This document shows, piece by piece, positions 1-7,671 of a stretch of DNA of 64,000 bases. The stretch lies in assembly GCA_000703065.1 (NCBI GenBank), contig JNLK01000001.1, positions 2,068,001 to 2,132,000 of the forward strand, given 5' to 3'. Position numbers and translations under genes: made by a program. The notes beneath the pieces were generated by a model. It ran no database searches and was not told the DNA's origin. It saw nothing but the letters and a program-made list of their open reading frames with translations. Numbering within the stretch: the stretch's first letter is position 1; every line of letters begins with the position of its first letter. This stretch comes from Lachnospiraceae bacterium AC2029 (GTDB taxonomy: Bacteria; Bacillota; Clostridia; Lachnospirales; Lachnospiraceae).

Positions 1-9
1 AAAACATGA

Positions 10-65
10 TAGATTGATAACCAGAAGCAAGGGCGTTTCATCCAATGGAGATGAAGCGCCTTTTT
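10..65 (+). promoter_or_regulatory. Promoter -10 plus terminator-hairpin leader, copy 1
   Basis: A -10 box TAGATT lies at 10-15; its -35 is outside the window. Right after it is an 11-bp stem (32-42 pairing with 50-60, one G-U pair, 7-base loop) followed by TTTTT at 61-65, the form of an intrinsic terminator. The same promoter-plus-hairpin arrangement recurs at 2393-2470. It lies about 250 bases upstream of the acyl ligase at 316, so it may act as a 5' attenuator or release a short RNA. The regulator is unknown. Confidence 0.6.
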
Positions 66-315
66 GTCTGCACAATAATGGCACCGAACTGGTATTGCGC
101 CTGCTGCGACGTCGAACGTATCAGGATGGCGCTCACCTTGATCTGACGATATATTGTAGAAAAAAACAGGTATACGGGAATTTACCATCTGTGGTACCCT
201 TTACACATGTTGTGTGCGCTCCTTCGAGGATTCTCCAAAAGAATCGGAGCATGGGAGCGGGGGAAACGGAAAAACAGTCCGTAAGACGAAGTGAAGAAAG
301 GAAATTAGGGGTAGT

Positions 316-2340
316 ATGGATTTTGAAGCAAAAGAGATCCTCTTTCATGAGTTTATAAATGTATTGTCGATCAAATATCCTTATGCTCCGGCATTAACAT
401 ACAATGGTCAGACCATGAATTACACTGACCTTAGAGTAATGTCTGACAGATGCAGTATTCTGCTTCGTAAAGCCGGAGTAAAAAAAGGAGATAAGGTTGC
501 GATCTGGGGCTATAACAGCAGTTCCTGGGTTGTGACATTTCTTGGGATCACCGGAGCGGGTGCGGTCGCAGGATTTATGAATTATGCCCTGAAGGCAGAT
601 GACATCACGGCACTCTTAAAGAGCATTGACGCATCATGGATGGTCCTTGGAAATAATACCGTATCCATGCAGTCGGAAGAGAAGGCCGTTGAAGCTGCAG
701 CCAATGCCGGAATTCCAAAGGACAGGATCATCAAAATGTCCGATCTGATCAATGAATGCACCACAATGGAGCTTTATACGGAGGATATGGACAATCTTTT
801 CGAGATCCGAAGTGAGATAAAGCCCCGTGATACTCAGCTTATCATATTTACCACCGGAACCAGCTCCTTCCCGAAGGCGGCTCAGTTGTCTTCCTATTCC
901 TGCATCAATGATGCCAGGTGTTTTGCGGAATACCTCTTTCGCCATGGAAAGAGAGAAGACAGCGGTATCCTGATCGCGCTTCCCATGTTCCACAGCTTTG
1001 GCCTGTTAATGCTCCTCTTTGCGTTGACGAAGGGAAACCATATCTATCTCCCTGTTGATTTTATGTCGGATTCGATCATAAAAATACTGGGAGAAAACCA
1101 GGTTTCGGATATGGTTGCAGTCGGTGCAATCTATGGAAGACTGATCGAGCATCCGGATTTTGACGCAAAGGTTGCCGGGAAAATGAGATACTGCGTTGTA
1201 GGCGGTTCATTTTCCACAAAAGCAATGTTCCTTCGTTATGAAAATGCATTCTGTGGCACAAAATTCCTGAACGGTTACGGCCAGACAGAGACTTCACCGA
1301 TGATATCCGTTGGTTTGCCGGGTGAGTCACTTGATCTGCGTGCGACCAGGGTAGGACATCCCCTTCCGGGACTGGATGTCCGTATCTGGTCGAAGGAAAA
1401 GGGCTTCCTTCCTGCCGGTGAAGAGGGAGAGATCGTCGTAAAGGGCTATAACGTAATGAATGGTTATTATGGCCTTCCGGAGGAGAGCCAGCCCTTTGAT
1501 GAAGACGGTTATCTGCATACCCAGGATCTTGGAGTCATCGATGAAGAGGGATTCCTTCAGATCACCGGACGCATCAAGGATATCATTATCCGATGCGGAG
1601 AGAATATATCTCCATCAGAGATCGAAATGATATTAATGGAGGACGAGAATCTGACTGCGGTCAAGGTTATGGGAGCACCCCACAGCGAATGGGGAGAGAG
1701 TGTGGAGGCCTGCATCGTTGTCAGGGATGAGGGAACGTTTGATGAAGAGGCAACGAAGGCCAAACTGAAATCAAGGATCGCATCCTTCAAGATACCGTCA
1801 CATTTCTTTATATATTCCGGTTTTCCGTATAATTCCAATGAAAAACTGGATCAGAGAAGCCTGAGGGATGATATGATGAAGAGACTGAATGTCTGCCATA
1901 TGCAGGAGACCCTTGTAAAAGGAATTCAGATCCTGAGTCTGTCATTAAATGAACAGATTTACTCGGTCAGCTTCTTAGGTCCTATGGTCCGTGGACTGAT
2001 GAAGGAATTCAAATATGATGATCAGATGTGTGATAGAGTAACCCGGGAAATGAAAGTGGTTCTGGGTCAGCAGGTTTTGGATGCGGAACAGATAGAAGAG
2101 GATGTCCGGATCAAAGTGGTTCTTATGCCGGACGTAGTTCGGATCAGTTTTACGACCGGTATGCAGGAATCCGTGTATGAAGCAACCAAGAAAGCGCCGA
2201 ACGTTTCAGCGGTCCCGACAGAATTGGGAGACAGAAATTCCGTGAACGTATTGAAAAACGGAGAGGTTGAATACTGCATCGATTACAGGTATCCGTCGGA
2301 TTTCAGGGCGGTTGAGTTCCTGGTGAAGGCAAAGGCGTAA
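316..2340 (+). CDS. AMP-forming acyl-CoA synthetase/acyl ligase with extra C-terminal domain
   Basis: A class I adenylate-forming enzyme of 674 residues, expected to activate a carboxylic acid as acyl-AMP. The phosphate-binding loop IIFTTGTSSFPKAAQ is near residue 176, GYGQTETSP near 320, and the hinge/A8 motif GRIKDIIIRCGENISPSEIE near 420. The A10 lysine region reads NEKLD instead of the usual GK motif. The last 150 or so residues go beyond the usual family length. They contain a helix followed by an IKVVLMPDVVRISF strand that vaguely recalls HATPase/anti-sigma folds; that resemblance is inference. The start is ATG 316 after AGGGGT. The gene is preceded by leader copy 1 and followed by two related-looking genes on the same strand. 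Substrate is unknown. Confidence 0.85.
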   Translation: MDFEAKEILFHEFINVLSIKYPYAPALTYNGQTMNYTDLRVMSDRCSILLRKAGVKKGDKVAIWGYNSSSWVVTFLGITGAGAVAGFMNYALKADDITALLKSIDASWMVLGNNTVSMQSEEKAVEAAANAGIPKDRIIKMSDLINECTTMELYTEDMDNLFEIRSEIKPRDTQLIIFTTGTSSFPKAAQLSSYSCINDARCFAEYLFRHGKREDSGILIALPMFHSFGLLMLLFALTKGNHIYLPVDFMSDSIIKILGENQVSDMVAVGAIYGRLIEHPDFDAKVAGKMRYCVVGGSFSTKAMFLRYENAFCGTKFLNGYGQTETSPMISVGLPGESLDLRATRVGHPLPGLDVRIWSKEKGFLPAGEEGEIVVKGYNVMNGYYGLPEESQPFDEDGYLHTQDLGVIDEEGFLQITGRIKDIIIRCGENISPSEIEMILMEDENLTAVKVMGAPHSEWGESVEACIVVRDEGTFDEEATKAKLKSRIASFKIPSHFFIYSGFPYNSNEKLDQRSLRDDMMKRLNVCHMQETLVKGIQILSLSLNEQIYSVSFLGPMVRGLMKEFKYDDQMCDRVTREMKVVLGQQVLDAEQIEEDVRIKVVLMPDVVRISFTTGMQESVYEATKKAPNVSAVPTELGDRNSVNVLKNGEVEYCIDYRYPSDFRAVEFLVKAKA

Positions 2341-2386
2341 GAATGGTGTCAGGCAAGGCGTGAGAATGGTGTCAGGCAAGGCGTGA
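2341..2386. repeat. Two tandem 23-bp units
   Basis: GAATGGTGTCAGGCAAGGCG plus TGA is repeated exactly twice (2341-2363 and 2364-2386), directly after the ligase stop codon. The last coding bases of the ligase resemble the unit's GGCAAGGCGT. It sits just upstream of the next promoter. Confidence 0.9.
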
Positions 2387-2392
2387 GAAGGG

Positions 2393-2420
2393 TTGACAAA
2401 TCCTGAAAACATGATAGATT
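2393..2420 (+). promoter_or_regulatory. Sigma-A type promoter
   Basis: TTGACA at 2393-2398, a 16-base spacer, then TAGATT at 2415-2420. The -10 and the next 20 bases match the first 35 bases of the window almost exactly, so the promoter and leader are duplicated. Confidence 0.75.
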
Positions 2421-2436
2421 AAATAGTAGAAGCAAG

Positions 2437-2470
2437 GGCGTTTCATCTTACAGAGATGAAGCGCCTTTTT
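2437..2470 (+). terminator. Leader terminator hairpin, copy 2
   Basis: An 11-bp stem (2437-2447 with 2455-2465, one G-U pair) with loop TTACAGA, followed by TTTTT. It begins only about 10 bases after the expected transcription start and 120 bases before the RelA/SpoT-like gene, so it would end most transcripts unless antitermination occurs. Confidence 0.75.
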
Positions 2471-2497
2471 GTATGTTGATACAATCGAAAATCCGGC

Positions 2498-2572
2498 ACA
2501 GATCGACCCATACAGATCGACCAATACGGATCAACCGGCACGGACCGATCGGCACGGATCGATCCATACAGA
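2498..2572. repeat. Degenerate tandem 12-15 bp repeat in leader
   Basis: About five degenerate copies of a GATCGACC / ACGGATCAACC-like unit lie between the leader terminator and the start codon at 2592. They encode no separate gene that I can support. Confidence 0.6.
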
Positions 2573-2591
2573 CAAGCAAAGCGAGGTAAAT

Positions 2592-3590
2592 ATGATCACA
2601 CTGAACGATTATCTTTTCTCCGGCGATACTGTTCTGAAGATCCTGCTTCAGTATTCCGCAGATCTGAAGGATGAGGCGATCAGGAATCACAATTCCATCG
2701 ATATGGCACACAGCAATTTCCTGATCCAGATCATCGAGATCCTGGAGCATACGGAATTCCTTACTTCACAGTCTCAGAGAATAAACGAATTCTACATGTA
2801 TATGGCGGAAAAATATCCGTTCCTTGCATTTACATTTAAGGGAAGGATCAAATCGCTGATCCGGGCCGAGGAGAAATTCAACGGATACATCCTGGAGTAC
2901 ATTCATAATTATTACACGGCAAACGGAAGATATCCCGGCGAGGCCGAGATCAAGAATAATCTGAACTGCTTCAGAGACCTGATTGCCTACCGGATCGTAA
3001 TCTCCCTTCCGCTGTGCCACGTATCGGAACAGGAAAGTGTGGAGGAGCAGGAGCTCCGGATCCTTTATGAAATAGCAAATGTGATCCCGGAGTTTCTTGA
3101 GGCGAGAGGCTTTACTGCGGAGCTGTCGGGACTTCCAAACGAAAAAAGCGCCGGGTATCTTTCCGAAAATAATCTGCCGTATTACAGAGATTATGTTCAG
3201 ACTCCGCGCACATCGGGCTACAGGTCTCTTCACATTACATTCTATGATAATTTCGCAAGATGCTATACGGAGCTGCAGCTCAGAACCAAGGAGATGGATG
3301 ATCTGGCGGAGATAGGAAGAGCAAATCATACCTTCTATGAGAAACAACAGGAAGAAAACCGTGCCAGGAGAGGGCTGATCCCGGAAGGGGAGTGTAAGTT
3401 CTTCGATGAGGCATACGAGAGACTCATAAAGCTTCAGGAGCTTGATCTGGCCTCGGTCAATGTAAATATGTTCATGGCTTACAACAATCAGCTGATCAAT
3501 GACGGATGCGGACTGTTCAGGGGGAGACAGATCCTGCCGTTCGAGCATTTATCCAGATTTCAGGATGACAGGATAAGAAAGACCATTTAA
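2592..3590 (+). CDS. RelA/SpoT-domain protein (possible (p)ppGpp synthetase)
   Basis: A 332-residue protein with the RelA/SpoT nucleotidyltransferase pattern: GRIKSLIRAEEK (substrate-binding Arg/Lys helix), DLIAYRIV, GYRSLHITF, and ELQLRTKEMDDLAEIG with a following ANHTFYE. This is the order found in small alarmone synthetases, which transfer pyrophosphate from ATP to GDP or GTP. No HD hydrolase, TGS or ACT domain is present. The frame is open upstream to 2469, but ATG 2592 follows AGGTAAAT and avoids translating the repeat leader, so I prefer it. The gene sits between an acyl ligase and a PEP-synthase-like fusion, so it may belong to a stress or nutrient response module. Activity is inferred from motifs only. 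Confidence 0.8.
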   Translation: MITLNDYLFSGDTVLKILLQYSADLKDEAIRNHNSIDMAHSNFLIQIIEILEHTEFLTSQSQRINEFYMYMAEKYPFLAFTFKGRIKSLIRAEEKFNGYILEYIHNYYTANGRYPGEAEIKNNLNCFRDLIAYRIVISLPLCHVSEQESVEEQELRILYEIANVIPEFLEARGFTAELSGLPNEKSAGYLSENNLPYYRDYVQTPRTSGYRSLHITFYDNFARCYTELQLRTKEMDDLAEIGRANHTFYEKQQEENRARRGLIPEGECKFFDEAYERLIKLQELDLASVNVNMFMAYNNQLINDGCGLFRGRQILPFEHLSRFQDDRIRKTI

Positions 3591-3616
3591 GTGGTTTGAT
3601 ATGGAGGGAGGCACTT

Positions 3617-6187
3617 ATGGCGGCGTTTGACAGGATCAAAAGCGGAATACCGGAAATGGATACAGCGCTTGATAATATCAGGCTGGGGGACAATGTTGTA
3701 TGGAGAGTATCCGATCTCTCGGAATTCAAGCTCTTTATGGAGCCGTATATCCGGCAGGCGACAGAGGATAAAAGGAACATCATTTATTTCAGATTTGCAA
3801 GTCACGAGCCGTTGCTGGAGGAGCGACCGGAGATAAAAAGGATCGATGTGCCGCTGTCACACCGGTTTGAGACATTTACGGTGGATATTCATAACGAGAT
3901 CGAGAAGGCGGGCAGAGATGCATTTTATGTATTTGACTGTCTGTCCGAACTGCAGGCTGCCTGGGCGACGGATCTGATGATGGGCAACTTCTTCCGGGTG
4001 ACATGTCCGTTTCTGTTCATTCTGGATACGGTTGCCTTCTTCCCGATCATCAGGGGCAAGCATTCCGTTCAGGCAATCAATAAGATACTGAATACGACAC
4101 AGCTGTTTTTTGACGTCTATTCGGATAAGAGAAATGTATACGTGCGTCCGGAGAAGGTCTGGAACAGAAATTCGGATACCATGTTTCTGCCGCATACCTA
4201 TGATCCGGAGAATGGTGAATTCAGACCGATCCTGGACGGCGTAAAGTCCAGCAGATTCTATCAGACACTGGGACTGGCACAGCGCTCGGCAGAGGAGCAG
4301 TATTCCGATTCCTGGGATCATTTTTTTATCCGTGTCAAACTGCTTCATGAAAATGGGATCGACATCACGAAGGAATGCAGCAGGATGTGCAACATCATGA
4401 TGACCCGTGATACCAAGATGCGGGAGATGGTGAAGAAGAACTTTACGCCCGAGGATTATTTCGCCGTGCGCGATCACATGGTCGGAACCGGCATGATCGG
4501 GGGCAAGTCCTGCGGAATGCTGCTGGCAAGAGCAATCATAAGGAACAAGGAGCCGGAGATCAGCGAGGTGCTCGAGCCCCATGATTCCTTCTATGTGGGT
4601 TCGGATATGTATTATACCTACATTGTGGACAACAATCTGTGGGACATCAGGATCCGGCAGAGAACGGAGGAGGGATACTTCACCCTTGCGGATGAATTTG
4701 CGAATAAGATCATGGACGGATCCTTCTCATCGGCCATGAGAGATCAGTTTATCCGTATCATTGAGTACTATGGCCAGGATCCGTATATCATTCGCTCCAG
4801 CAGTATTCTGGAGGACGGTTTCGGAAATGCATTTGCGGGAAAATACGAATCGGTGTTCTGCGCAAACCGCGGCAGTCTTGAGGACAGGATCAGTGAATTC
4901 GAGCATGCGATCAAGGTGGTCTACGCCAGCAGCATGAGCCTTTCCGCGCTGGACTACCGGAAGAGACGCGGGCTTGCCGGCAGAGATGAGCAGATGGCGC
5001 TCCTGATCCAGCGCGTATCCGGATCCTACTACGGAACCTATTATATGCCCTGTGCCGCAGGCGTCGGTTATTCCTACAGTCCGTACAGGATCATGAAGGA
5101 CTCGGATCCCACAGCCGGAATGCTCAGACTGGTCATGGGACTCGGTACATCCGCGGTCGACAGGACCGAGGGATCCTATCCCAGGATCGTCAATCTGGAT
5201 ATGCCCGAGAAATCCTCCTACTCCTCATCCGCGGATAAGCATAAGTTTTCCCAGGGAAAGGCTGAGGTGATCAATATGACGGAATGCCGCCTGGAGAAGC
5301 TGTCATATGAAAAAATGGAGCAGGATATGCCCAGGTATCTGGAGAAGATCCTGCTGGAACATGATACAGAGGCCGAATCAAGACTGAGAGAGATGGGCCG
5401 ACGTCGGGAGGTAAAATTCATCTCCTGCAGGGGGCTTGTGAAAAATGCGCCGCTGATGGATCAGATGCGCAGAATGCTTCACTGTATCCAGGAGGAATAT
5501 GAATATCCTGTAGATACCGAATTTACGATCAATATCTCGGAAAACGGAGAATACTCCGTAGATCTGCTTCAGTGCAGACCGCTTCAGGTTCAAAAGGGAA
5601 AGACAGGAAGTGTGGTTCCCGATGACATTCCGGAAGAGAAGATACTGTTAGAAAGTAAAGGCGCATCCATGGGTATCTCCAAGGCTGCCTCGCTGGATCT
5701 GATCGTCTATGTGGATCCCGTCAAATATTACGAGCTGCCGTACAGGGATAAGGACCTTGTGGCAAAGCTGATAGGGAAGATCAACTGGCACTATCGGGAT
5801 ATGAACAAGCATATGATGCTGATCGTTCCCGGAAGAGTCGGAACCACTTCGCCGGAGCTTGGCGTACCCACAACATTTGCGGATATCAGCGCCTACGACA
5901 TCATATGTGAGACGGAAGAATCACGGGCGGGATACAATCCCGAACTGTCATACGGCAGCCATATCTTCCAGGATCTTGTAGAGGCGGAAATACTCTATAC
6001 GGCGATTTTCCAGGGGGACAAGACACTGCATTATTCTCCGGAGAAACTTGCAGGTTCAAAGGACATCACAGGCGAGTTCGATGCTTCGGATGTGCTGAAG
6101 GACATCGTCCACGTTTATGATGTTTCGGATCGGAAATGTGAAGTTTATAACGATGTGGCGGGAGAGCATCTGCTCATAACCTGTTAG
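3617..6187 (+). CDS. KaiC-like (Walker-less) domain fused to PEP/pyruvate-binding PPDK-type domain
   Basis: An 856-residue protein. ATG 3617 follows GGAGGGAGG; an in-frame TTG at 3596 is less likely. The N-terminal 200 residues resemble a KaiC/RecA-like ATPase (SGIPEMDTALDNIRLGDNVVW, then IIYFRF), but the Walker A GxGKT is absent, so this domain is probably inactive in hydrolysis. The middle matches the N-terminal ATP-binding domain of PEP synthase/pyruvate phosphate dikinase: GGKSCGMLLARA, YIIRSSSILEDGFGNAFAGK, and the later TVNIS..GEYSVDLLQCRPLQ-type segment. I do not see the swivelling His domain or the TIM barrel. It is the third gene of a same-strand trio, 26 bases after the RelA/SpoT-like gene. 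Its substrate is unknown; it could phosphorylate or sense rather than make PEP. Confidence 0.75.
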   Translation: MAAFDRIKSGIPEMDTALDNIRLGDNVVWRVSDLSEFKLFMEPYIRQATEDKRNIIYFRFASHEPLLEERPEIKRIDVPLSHRFETFTVDIHNEIEKAGRDAFYVFDCLSELQAAWATDLMMGNFFRVTCPFLFILDTVAFFPIIRGKHSVQAINKILNTTQLFFDVYSDKRNVYVRPEKVWNRNSDTMFLPHTYDPENGEFRPILDGVKSSRFYQTLGLAQRSAEEQYSDSWDHFFIRVKLLHENGIDITKECSRMCNIMMTRDTKMREMVKKNFTPEDYFAVRDHMVGTGMIGGKSCGMLLARAIIRNKEPEISEVLEPHDSFYVGSDMYYTYIVDNNLWDIRIRQRTEEGYFTLADEFANKIMDGSFSSAMRDQFIRIIEYYGQDPYIIRSSSILEDGFGNAFAGKYESVFCANRGSLEDRISEFEHAIKVVYASSMSLSALDYRKRRGLAGRDEQMALLIQRVSGSYYGTYYMPCAAGVGYSYSPYRIMKDSDPTAGMLRLVMGLGTSAVDRTEGSYPRIVNLDMPEKSSYSSSADKHKFSQGKAEVINMTECRLEKLSYEKMEQDMPRYLEKILLEHDTEAESRLREMGRRREVKFISCRGLVKNAPLMDQMRRMLHCIQEEYEYPVDTEFTINISENGEYSVDLLQCRPLQVQKGKTGSVVPDDIPEEKILLESKGASMGISKAASLDLIVYVDPVKYYELPYRDKDLVAKLIGKINWHYRDMNKHMMLIVPGRVGTTSPELGVPTTFADISAYDIICETEESRAGYNPELSYGSHIFQDLVEAEILYTAIFQGDKTLHYSPEKLAGSKDITGEFDASDVLKDIVHVYDVSDRKCEVYNDVAGEHLLITC

Positions 6188-6247
6188 CCGGCGTGACATG
6201 ATCATTCACTGACAGTACTTTCGCCAGGCTCACTGTCCGGCGGCAAT

Positions 6248-6383
6248 AAAAAAGATCGGGGGAAGGCATCTGAATGCACATGCATCAAAAATGCTCCTCG
6301 TCCCCGGCTGTCCGTAAAGCCGTTAGTAATGGGGGCGGGATCATTTTCTTACGGACGCATCCCGAAGGATGCACCCCCGATCC
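6248..6383 (-). ncRNA. Structured small RNA, family not recognised
   Basis: On the minus strand the RNA would begin near 6383, six bases after a TG-extended -10 TATACT. Its first bases GATCGGGGG (6382-6374) pair with CCCCCGATC (6262-6254), which runs straight into six T at 6253-6248. The terminator stem is therefore formed by the two ends of the RNA. Inside are GCATCC-TTCG-GGATGC and an 8-bp stem GTCCGTAA/TTACGGAC. No ORF fits the interval. It lies 80 bases beyond the reverse transcriptase on the same strand. I cannot match it to SRP RNA, tmRNA or 6S RNA. Confidence 0.65.
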
Positions 6384-6389
6384 GAAATC

Positions 6390-6395
6390 AGTATA
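6390..6395 (-). promoter_or_regulatory. Extended -10 of the small RNA
   Basis: The minus strand reads TGGTATACT, a TG-extended -10 box placed exactly where the folded RNA would start. No good -35 is seen 17 bases upstream. Confidence 0.5.
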
Positions 6396-6413
6396 CCATA
6401 TTTTCAACAATTT

Positions 6414-6455
6414 AGCACCCCGGTAAAGAGGCGAAGCTTCTCTGACCGGGGTGCT
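6414..6455 (-). terminator. Hairpin after reverse transcriptase
   Basis: Perfect 11-bp stem AGCACCCCGGT (6414-6424) with ACCGGGGTGCT (6445-6455), with an inner AGAG/CTCT extension. It begins 7 bases past the reverse transcriptase stop on the minus strand. No strong T-run follows on the minus strand (AAATTG), so it may stabilise or process the 3' end rather than terminate. Confidence 0.5.
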
Positions 6456-6461
6456 GAAAAA

Positions 6462-7667
6462 TCAAACCTGAGAATTCCTTGTATAGTATGCATGAACCAG
6501 AGGAACATACCCCAGTTTCCGGATCTCCGAATACCGGAAGCGGTACTTGGCGTTGGTATGCCTTCCAATTGCCAGTACGCGAAGGCAGTCCTGGCACAGA
6601 TGATCCAGCCTTCTCAGTCTTTCCGCCGAGGTAATGTAGGGGAAGAAATGCTCGATAAAGCTGATCGCATCCCTTTCCGTATTTCCGTAAAAATACCTGT
6701 TTATGAAAAATGCCATTCTGCGCACGGCCTCTTCATTGGAAAGAACACCTTCCCTGATCCTGCGGTGGAGCCGGTCTGACCGGTGTTTGATCCTTGTGCA
6801 GGCCTTGATAAAGGTGTTATCTGAAATGTCCCGGAAGCCGGGAGCATATTTGATCCCGAGAAGATCATAGTCCTTTCCGGGAGGAATGATCTCCGTCTTT
6901 TCCTCATTTGCCTCCAGTCTGAACTCATGGATCATTTCCAGCAGCTTCGTCATATTTCTTTCCGCAGTCTCCCTGTCTTTGCAGATCATGCAGATATCAT
7001 CTGTATATCTGCTGCAAATGATGGAATTCTCCTGCATAAAGCGATCTACATCCTGAAGAAAGATATTCTGTAGAAACGGCACCAGAGGATTTCCGGGAAG
7101 TACGGAGGTAAAACCCTCTTCCTCTTTTCCGTTCCGGATATACCGGTTTCTTGTGATCAGCCACATGATGAAGGAATACACCTCCGGCTCATCCGAAAGC
7201 CACGTTCTGAGCATCTCATCCAGTACCATGGGATCTATGGATTCCCCGAAGCTGTGGATGTCGGCCTTGACCACATACATTTCCCGATTCGGATCTATCT
7301 CGCGGATCTGTGAGTAAAGCTGACGGATAGAACGCTTTCTTCTGAAGGAATAGAGGCAGTCCGGGAAAAGGTCGTCATATCTTTCCATCATCATATAGGC
7401 CAGGTACCGAAGGATCGCCTTGTTCTCAGGAGAGAAACTATAAACCTTCCTTCTTCTGTTCGACTGTCCTTTCCTGAGATAGATCAGGGTGGGGGTATCA
7501 AAGAAGTAATCCCCGGCCATGAGCCGGTCCATATCCTGATCGAACCGGTCGGACATCAGGTATTCCGACATGAACTTCAGCTCTTCAGGATCGCTGCTTA
7601 CGGCGTCTGCCTTCCTGGTCAGAAAAGCTTCTTTTATGGATTTCTGTTTCATTTCCGCAAAGATCAT
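6462..7667 (-). CDS. Reverse transcriptase (RVT_1 family), exporter-operon associated
   Basis: A 401-residue RNA-dependent DNA polymerase with ordered RT motifs: SFSPENKAILRYLAYMMMER (RT1-2), KADIHSF (first catalytic Asp, near 136), GNPLVPFLQN (near 192) and SRYTDDICMI (YTDD, near 221), then LGIKY in the palm/thumb region. There is no maturase X domain or HNH endonuclease, so it is not a typical group II intron protein. No retron msr/msd is evident in front of it, and there is no DGR accessory gene or template repeat that I can see. It starts 4 bases after the stop of the preceding ABC exporter, so it is almost certainly co-transcribed with both exporters. Its biological role is unknown. The small RNA at 6248-6383 lies just downstream and is a possible template or partner. 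Confidence 0.85.
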   Translation of the reverse strand: MIFAEMKQKSIKEAFLTRKADAVSSDPEELKFMSEYLMSDRFDQDMDRLMAGDYFFDTPTLIYLRKGQSNRRRKVYSFSPENKAILRYLAYMMMERYDDLFPDCLYSFRRKRSIRQLYSQIREIDPNREMYVVKADIHSFGESIDPMVLDEMLRTWLSDEPEVYSFIMWLITRNRYIRNGKEEEGFTSVLPGNPLVPFLQNIFLQDVDRFMQENSIICSRYTDDICMICKDRETAERNMTKLLEMIHEFRLEANEEKTEIIPPGKDYDLLGIKYAPGFRDISDNTFIKACTRIKHRSDRLHRRIREGVLSNEEAVRRMAFFINRYFYGNTERDAISFIEHFFPYITSAERLRRLDHLCQDCLRVLAIGRHTNAKYRFRYSEIRKLGYVPLVHAYYTRNSQV

Positions 7668-7671
7668 TTAC

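Noticed and set aside
6248-7667. Classic retron (msr/msd plus RT)
   Set aside because: The structured RNA lies downstream with its own promoter. I see no msr/msd inverted repeats with branching G ahead of the RT, and the RT belongs to an exporter operon.
6462-7667. Diversity-generating retroelement
   Set aside because: No template/variable repeat pair, Avd gene or C-type-lectin target was found near the RT.
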